Of a DNA stretch of 36,263 nucleotides, positions 32,098 to 36,263 are shown one piece after another. Under the pieces are notes generated by a model. It saw only the letters and a list, made by a program, of their open reading frames with translations, was not told the DNA's origin and searched no databases. How positions within the stretch are numbered: the stretch's first letter is position 1; every line of letters begins with the position of its first letter. Made by a program: the position numbers and the translations under genes. This DNA comes from SIG299 sp045531895 (GTDB lineage Bacteria; Bacillota; Clostridia; Lachnospirales; Lachnospiraceae), in NCBI GenBank assembly GCA_045531895.1, contig JAZSEW010000032.1, positions 1-36,263 of the forward strand, in the 5' to 3' direction.

Positions 32098-33435
32098 ATG
32101 GAAGAGGCTTTAATTAAAAAGGTACAACCGCATAGTAAAGAAGCGGAGCAGGCAGTTATCGGTTCCATGATTATGGACAAAGATGCGTTGCTTACTGCAT
32201 CAGAGCTTCTGCAGGGAGAGGACTTCTATATTCAGCAGTATGGGATTCTGTTTGAAACCATGGTAGAACTTTTACATGAAGGAAAACCGGCAGAATTGGT
32301 TACTATTCTCGATAAACTAAAGGAGAAAGGCGTATCACCGGAAATCTGCGGCATGGAGTTTATCCGTGATGTGACGGACGCAGTATCTACTTCTGCAAAT
32401 ATCAGATATTATGCTGATATTGTTGCGGATAAATCACTGTCACGTAAGCTGATTAAAATTACTGAGGGAATTGCTAATACCTGTTATGTCGGCAATGAAT
32501 CCATGGATTCTATTTTGGAATCTGCGGAAAAACAGATATTTACGACGATACAACGACGCAATTCCGGAGAATATGAGGATATGCGTCAGGTAGTGCTTCG
32601 TACCTTAAAAAGTATTGAAGCAGCGGCGAAGAGTCAGGGAAGAATTACCGGTATTGCCACCGGATTCCGTGATTTGGATTATAAGCTGTCCGGTTTGCAG
32701 AAACAGGCACTGATTGTACTTGCAGCGCGTCCGGCTATGGGTAAAACTGCTTTTGTACTTAATATGGCGGAGTATATTGCCTTGCATTCCAAAGTTCCTA
32801 CTGTTATTTTTAGCTTGGAAATGGGTAAAGAGCAGTTGGTAAATCGTCTTCTTGCCATGAATTCCAGAGTGGATTCCCAGAGTATTCTGACCGGTGATTT
32901 AAAGGATTCCGAGTGGGCAGATTTAATGGAGAGTGCCAGAAATATCGGAGAATCCTCTCTTGTAATTGATGATACGCCGGGTATATCGCTTTCAGAAATG
33001 CGTTCCAAGTGTCGTAAACTGAAATTGGAAAAAGGCTTGGGACTTGTTATTATTGACTATTTACAGCTCATGACTACTACCGGAAGAGTGGAATCCAGAC
33101 AGCAGGAAATTTCCGAGATTTCCCGTTCTTTAAAGGGGCTCGCCAGAGAACTCGATGTACCTGTGATTGCGTTGTCACAGCTTTCCCGTGCTGTAGAACA
33201 GCGTCCGGATAAGCGCCCGATGATGTCGGACTTACGAGAATCCGGAGCCATTGAGCAGGATGCTGACGTGGTTATGTTTATTTATCGTGACGAATACTAT
33301 AATCCGGATACGGAAGAACCGGGCATTACGGAAATAATTGTTGGTAAACATCGTGCCGGTCCGACCGGAACAATTAAATTAAAATGGATGGGCGACATCC
33401 AGAAGTTTGGAAATCTGGAGATGCGTGCCCAGTAA
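32098..33435 (+). CDS. dnaB: Replicative DNA helicase DnaB
   Basis: This 445-residue hexameric helicase is named DnaC in B. subtilis. The N-terminal domain (about 1-150) contains SKEAEQAVIGSMIMDKDA. The RecA-like domain has Walker A AARPAMGKTAF (about 209-219), Walker B LGLVIIDYLQLM, the sensor SQLSRAVEQR and an arginine-finger region with KHRAGPTG. It unwinds DNA at the replication fork. The length is normal and no intein is present. Its neighbours gdpP and rplI confirm the core chromosomal location. Confidence 0.98.
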   Translation: MEEALIKKVQPHSKEAEQAVIGSMIMDKDALLTASELLQGEDFYIQQYGILFETMVELLHEGKPAELVTILDKLKEKGVSPEICGMEFIRDVTDAVSTSANIRYYADIVADKSLSRKLIKITEGIANTCYVGNESMDSILESAEKQIFTTIQRRNSGEYEDMRQVVLRTLKSIEAAAKSQGRITGIATGFRDLDYKLSGLQKQALIVLAARPAMGKTAFVLNMAEYIALHSKVPTVIFSLEMGKEQLVNRLLAMNSRVDSQSILTGDLKDSEWADLMESARNIGESSLVIDDTPGISLSEMRSKCRKLKLEKGLGLVIIDYLQLMTTTGRVESRQQEISEISRSLKGLARELDVPVIALSQLSRAVEQRPDKRPMMSDLRESGAIEQDADVVMFIYRDEYYNPDTEEPGITEIIVGKHRAGPTGTIKLKWMGDIQKFGNLEMRAQ

Positions 33436-33497
33436 GATTTTGTCGAAAGTGCTCATAAAAAGGTGAAAAGAAAATGTAATAAAATGGAAAAATAATC

Positions 33498-33526
33498 TTG
33501 AGAAATGCGTTGCCATGCGCTAAAAT
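33498..33526 (+). promoter_or_regulatory. Probable promoter of the small coiled-coil gene
   Basis: TTGAGA (33498-33503) and TAAAAT (33521-33526) are 17 bases apart, about 32 bases before the start at 33559. Confidence 0.6.
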
Positions 33527-33558
33527 CTAATTAACAGATTTTGGAAGGAGTGAACGGC

Positions 33559-34023
33559 ATGGAATGTCAGACAGCATTAAATCAGGTAAAACAGTTACAG
33601 CAGGAAGGATTTACGGAAGATATGATCCGTCAGCTCTTACCGAAGTTGGAACAGGTGGCAACTTTGAAGGAAGAGGAACGGACAGAGCTTAAGCACAGGA
33701 TGGAGCAGTTACTTCCGGAATTGTCAAATGCAAAAACGATGCCGATGGAAGAGGCAGAAAGTAATTTTTACCGTATGTATTCCGGGTTTGGCGGGGCATT
33801 GATGGAGGTTTTGAGCCAAAATAATCAATTGCTGCTTGAAAAAATGGACGAGCGGATATCTAACCGAATTTTAAAAGAAATGAATTTTTTGTTTAGAGAG
33901 AGGGAAAACTTAGAAGAGGAGAGATACCGGAAGCTGGATCGGACAATCAGGGAATGCCAGACGGCAAGACAACGTTTTTCTTTGGAAGAAGAGCGGAAAA
34001 AGAAGTTTCGCTGGCGGCACTAG
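33559..34023 (+). CDS. Hypothetical coiled-coil protein
   Basis: This 154-residue, highly charged, helical protein has Gln/Glu/Leu-rich heptads at residues 5-60 (NQVKQLQQEGFTEDMIRQLL) and again toward the C-terminus, where RERENLEEERYRKLDRTIRE forms a probable coiled coil ending in a basic KKKFRWRH tail. The basic tail could bind nucleic acid or a membrane. GGAAGGAG lies 8 bases before the ATG. No family was recognised. It has its own promoter and terminator after dnaB, so a link to replication is not implied. Confidence 0.65.
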   Translation: MECQTALNQVKQLQQEGFTEDMIRQLLPKLEQVATLKEEERTELKHRMEQLLPELSNAKTMPMEEAESNFYRMYSGFGGALMEVLSQNNQLLLEKMDERISNRILKEMNFLFRERENLEEERYRKLDRTIRECQTARQRFSLEEERKKKFRWRH

Positions 34024-34049
34024 GACTATGAGAAGCAGAAAATGCAGAT

Positions 34050-34085
34050 GAAAAAACGGCGCAAGAAATCTCTTACGCCGTTTTG
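34050..34085. terminator. Bidirectional terminator
   Basis: AAAACGGCG pairs with CGCCGTTTT and an inner AAGA/TCTT extends the stem across one mismatch. It lies between the coiled-coil gene (plus) and the ferredoxin gene (minus), with A and T tracts on both sides. Confidence 0.85.
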
Positions 34086-34102
34086 TTGCTTTTGTAGAGG
34101 AA

Positions 34103-34270
34103 TTAACCCTCGATAGCACCTGTTGGGCAGGTAGCTGCACAAGCTCCGCACTCTAAGCAAGCGTCTGCATCAATTTCGTAGTGAGCTGCTCCTTCGGAAA
34201 TAGCGCCTACAGGGCATTCTGCTGCACAAGCTCCACAGCTTACGCATGTGTCATTAATAGTATATGCCAT
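34103..34270 (-). CDS. 2x[4Fe-4S] ferredoxin
   Basis: This 55-residue clostridial-type ferredoxin has two CxxCxxCxxxC clusters: C9, C12, C15, C19 and C38, C41, C44, C48. It is a small soluble electron carrier used in anaerobic metabolism, for example with hydrogenase or pyruvate:ferredoxin oxidoreductase. AAAGGAGG precedes the ATG at 34270. TTGTCA or TTGTAT with a TTTATATTAAAAT region around 34310-34345 on the minus strand may be its promoter. It is transcribed alone. Confidence 0.97.
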   Translation of the reverse strand: MAYTINDTCVSCGACAAECPVGAISEGAAHYEIDADACLECGACAATCPTGAIEG

Positions 34271-34369
34271 AATTGTATCCTCCTTTAGGGTTTTTATTTC
34301 TGTAATCATTTTAATATAAATTAGAGGAAAATACAAGTGACAATTTTACCTAATAGAAAATATTATTAC

Positions 34370-34398
34370 TTGACGTTACAGAAATATGTGGATATAAT
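34370..34398 (+). promoter_or_regulatory. Sigma-A promoter of the DUF1858 gene
   Basis: TTGACG (34370-34375) and TATAAT (34393-34398) are separated by 17 bases, 58 bases upstream of the ATG and divergent from the ferredoxin gene. Confidence 0.82.
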
Positions 34399-34456
34399 CA
34401 TTTTAGTCGAAATTATTGAGACTATTCTGAATGTTGGTTAGAAGGAGGAAAATAAC

Positions 34457-34660
34457 ATGGCAACAGTAACAAAGGAAATGACAATTGGTGAAATTATCAT
34501 GATAGATCAGGGCGTTATCGCTGTTTTATTAAACTATGGAATGCACTGCATCGGCTGTCCGTCTGCACAGGGTGAGTCCTTAGAGGAAGCGTGTATGGTA
34601 CATGGTCTGGATGTAGAGCCGTTAGTAAATGAAATTAACGAATATTTAAGCAGTAAGTAA
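34457..34660 (+). CDS. DUF1858 domain protein (hybrid-cluster-protein-associated redox disulfide type)
   Basis: This 67-residue protein contains the DUF1858 signature GMHCIGCPSAQGESLEEAC with a CxxC pair (C31, C34) and a third Cys in the following helix, plus the N-terminal TIGEIIMIDQGVIAVLLNYG helix. The family is thought to be a redox-disulfide or cluster-associated domain related to ScdA/RIC-type N-terminal domains. GAAGGAGG lies upstream of the ATG. It has its own promoter and terminator and stands divergent from a ferredoxin. Confidence 0.9.
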   Translation: MATVTKEMTIGEIIMIDQGVIAVLLNYGMHCIGCPSAQGESLEEACMVHGLDVEPLVNEINEYLSSK

Positions 34661-34668
34661 GAAAACAG

Positions 34669-34697
34669 GGCCGTTGCAACAGTAACGGTCTTTTTTT
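34669..34697 (+). terminator. Rho-independent terminator
   Basis: GGCCGTTGC and GTAACGGTC form a 9-bp stem (two G-T pairs) with loop AACA, followed by seven T, directly after the DUF1858 gene. Confidence 0.9.
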
Positions 34698-34766
34698 ATG
34701 CAAAAAATTAAAAAACATCAAAAAAATGACATATCTCTGCCATAACTCTTTTCTATTATTGCATTA

Positions 34767-34777
34767 TGTGTTATACT
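34767..34777 (+). promoter_or_regulatory. Extended -10 element for the SH3b gene
   Basis: TGT followed by TATACT (34772-34777) forms an extended -10. The -35 position reads TTTTCT, which is weak. It is 78 bases upstream of the ATG at 34855. Confidence 0.45.
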
Positions 34778-34854
34778 AGATATAAGGGTGTAGTTTACCC
34801 TGAAACGCAACAAATTGAAAAAAGAAGGCTCCGCAGGAGCAGAATTGAGGAACT

Positions 34855-36263
34855 ATGAAAAGAGAAAAATTATATTCAAAAAAATACATTGCATTATTTG
34901 CGGGAATTTTACTATTGGTATTAGCAATCGGACTGGGGGTTCGAACCTATGCCAGTGCAGCGGTATCCGGAACAGTTACGGCGAGTACTCTGTTCATGAG
35001 AACAGGACCGTCTACAGAATATCCTAAGGTAGAGGTAAATGGAAAAGCGGTATTTCTGTCCAGAGGTGACAGTGTGGCAATTTCTTATGGCAGTAATGGG
35101 TGGTATTATGTAACTGCCAGTTTCGATGGGACGAAGGTAAAGGGCTATGTTAGTGCAGCCTATGTTTTGACAACCGGAGCAGTGCCTACGGCTGCCCCAT
35201 CTACAACTCCTACACCGTCTCCGTCACCAAAGCCAACCAATAAACCGGCTTCTTCGACATCCTCTTCTTCAAATGATGTAGTAACAAGCGGATTTCCGCG
35301 TAAGGGTACTATTACAGCGGGCACATTAAATGTCAGAAGCAGTGCAGGAACAAGTGCCGGCATTGTCGGAAAGCTTTCTAAGGGTGCAACTGTAGAACTG
35401 CAGGGTGTGAAGAATGTCAATGGTACTTACTGGTATCAGATTTCTTATACACAAAACAATCAAACAAAAACAGGTTATGTCAGTAGCCAGTATGTAAAGG
35501 CGGCTGCAGCAACGGCAACAGCCACTCCAAAGCCTACTAAGGCTCCATCCGGCGGAACCTCCGCAGGTGTGATTACTGAAGGTTTCCCTAGAACCGGTAC
35601 TGTTACGACAAGTGTCTTAAATGTCAGAAGCGGTGCAGGAACGGGAAATTCTAAGGTTGCTTCGATTAATCAGGGAACTGTTGTTATTGTGGAGGATGTA
35701 AAAAAGGATTCCTCCGGTTCCTATTGGTATAAGATTACATTTTATCGGGATGGAGTGTCCCAGAAGGGTTATGCCAGCAGTAAGTACATAGAAGTGGCGG
35801 CACCAACAGCGACACCTACTTTGGCGGCAACACCTACTCCTTCCATTGATTCTACAAAAAATGTTGTGGAAGGAACTTTCCCGCGTACAGGTACTGTTAA
35901 TGTAACAAGCCTGAATGTCAGAAAGAATGCAGGTACTTCCTATGATAAGGTGGCATCTGTAGTAAAAACAACAAAGGTAACAATTCTTGCTGCAAAAAAA
36001 GCATCCGATGGAGAATACTGGTATCAGATTTCCTTTACCAGAGACGGTGTAAAGCAGACCGGTTATGTGCACAGTGACTATATCGACGTAGATGCTCTTG
36101 CAGCAACTGCTACGCCAACACCAACACCACTGCCGACGGAAATTCCTAAGGTGGTTGTTCTTGGACAAAAAGTGACTAAGGAAGAAGTAAAGGATGCTGC
36201 AGCAGCATTTTATTGCTTTGCTGAGATTTCTGTTTTGAGAACGTCTTTAATGGAAGCTCCGGA
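34855..36263 (+). CDS. Secreted SH3b-repeat protein (partial, 3' end beyond the window)
   Basis: At least 469 residues are open to the right edge. The protein has a membrane helix or signal at about 12-30 (IALFAGILLLVLAIGLG), then four bacterial SH3 (SH3b) repeats, each with LNVRxxAGT or LFMRTGPST and WY(Q/K)I...GYVxSxY motifs, separated by Thr/Pro/Ser linkers such as TPTPSPSPKPT. SH3b repeats bind peptidoglycan or cell-surface ligands. After the fourth repeat a new domain begins (VVVLGQKVTKEEVKDAAA) that is cut off. TGAGGAAC lies just before the ATG. Confidence 0.88.
   Translation, partial: MKREKLYSKKYIALFAGILLLVLAIGLGVRTYASAAVSGTVTASTLFMRTGPSTEYPKVEVNGKAVFLSRGDSVAISYGSNGWYYVTASFDGTKVKGYVSAAYVLTTGAVPTAAPSTTPTPSPSPKPTNKPASSTSSSSNDVVTSGFPRKGTITAGTLNVRSSAGTSAGIVGKLSKGATVELQGVKNVNGTYWYQISYTQNNQTKTGYVSSQYVKAAAATATATPKPTKAPSGGTSAGVITEGFPRTGTVTTSVLNVRSGAGTGNSKVASINQGTVVIVEDVKKDSSGSYWYKITFYRDGVSQKGYASSKYIEVAAPTATPTLAATPTPSIDSTKNVVEGTFPRTGTVNVTSLNVRKNAGTSYDKVASVVKTTKVTILAAKKASDGEYWYQISFTRDGVKQTGYVHSDYIDVDALAATATPTPTPLPTEIPKVVVLGQKVTKEEVKDAAAAFYCFAEISVLRTSLMEAP

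Noticed and set aside
35617..36168. Long cysteine- and serine-rich open frame on the minus strand
   Set aside because: It is antisense to the SH3b-repeat gene, has no ribosome binding site, and its composition follows from the repeats on the other strand.

Overview
The window looks like a chromosomal segment of a Gram-positive Clostridia bacterium, most likely Lachnospiraceae. The grounds are moderate-to-low GC, strong AGGAGG-type ribosome binding sites, sigma-A-type promoters, lipoprotein PstS, the gdpP-rplI-dnaB order, a glycine-riboswitch-controlled AgcS symporter, and many accessory GNAT, HAD and Nudix genes. The genus cannot be fixed from the sequence alone. No tRNA, rRNA, CRISPR array or insertion sequence was recognised.

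Left part (1-9463). A minus-strand sodium:amino-acid symporter runs off the left edge behind a tandem glycine riboswitch and a terminator hairpin. A secreted/membrane DUF2207 protein follows, then a minus-strand SDR oxidoreductase with a perfect TGTGA-N6-TCACA box in its leader. Next is a phosphate block: pstS-pstC-pstA-pstB-phoU, then a Na/Pi cotransporter fused to a PhoU-like domain. Repeats of a TTTTACA-type Pho-box word at 11-base spacing lie before pstS and, in the opposite orientation, before the Na/Pi transporter. The PstS protein has its two halves in the reverse of the usual order (circular permutation).

Middle part (9465-17205). A highly structured 154-bp element separates the phosphate block from a PhoP/PhoR-like two-component system, so phosphate uptake and its probable regulator sit together. 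An HD-domain protein and an aspartate kinase follow, ending in a strong bidirectional terminator. Two minus-strand operons come next: padR-natA-natB type, whose promoter and leader consist of 15-bp tandem repeats, and an XRE regulator with a four-helix membrane protein, whose promoter lies in a large palindrome.

Accessory island (17310-28521). About 17 co-directional, tightly packed genes encode small-molecule-modifying enzymes: seven GNAT genes (one double-domain, one broken by an in-frame stop), three HAD phosphatase genes (one fused to Nudix, one with a GNAT-like N-terminus), a Nudix hydrolase, a PPOx-fold flavoprotein, a compact pyroglutamyl-peptidase-like protein, a DUF1848 cysteine-rich protein, a DUF4241 protein and three unknown proteins. 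It looks like an accreting toolbox locus. A D-2-hydroxyacid dehydrogenase closes it.

Right part (29558-36263). The conserved core block gdpP (c-di-AMP phosphodiesterase), rplI and dnaB is followed by an unknown small coiled-coil protein, a divergent pair (2x[4Fe-4S] ferredoxin and DUF1858 CxxC protein), and a secreted SH3b-repeat protein that runs off the right edge.
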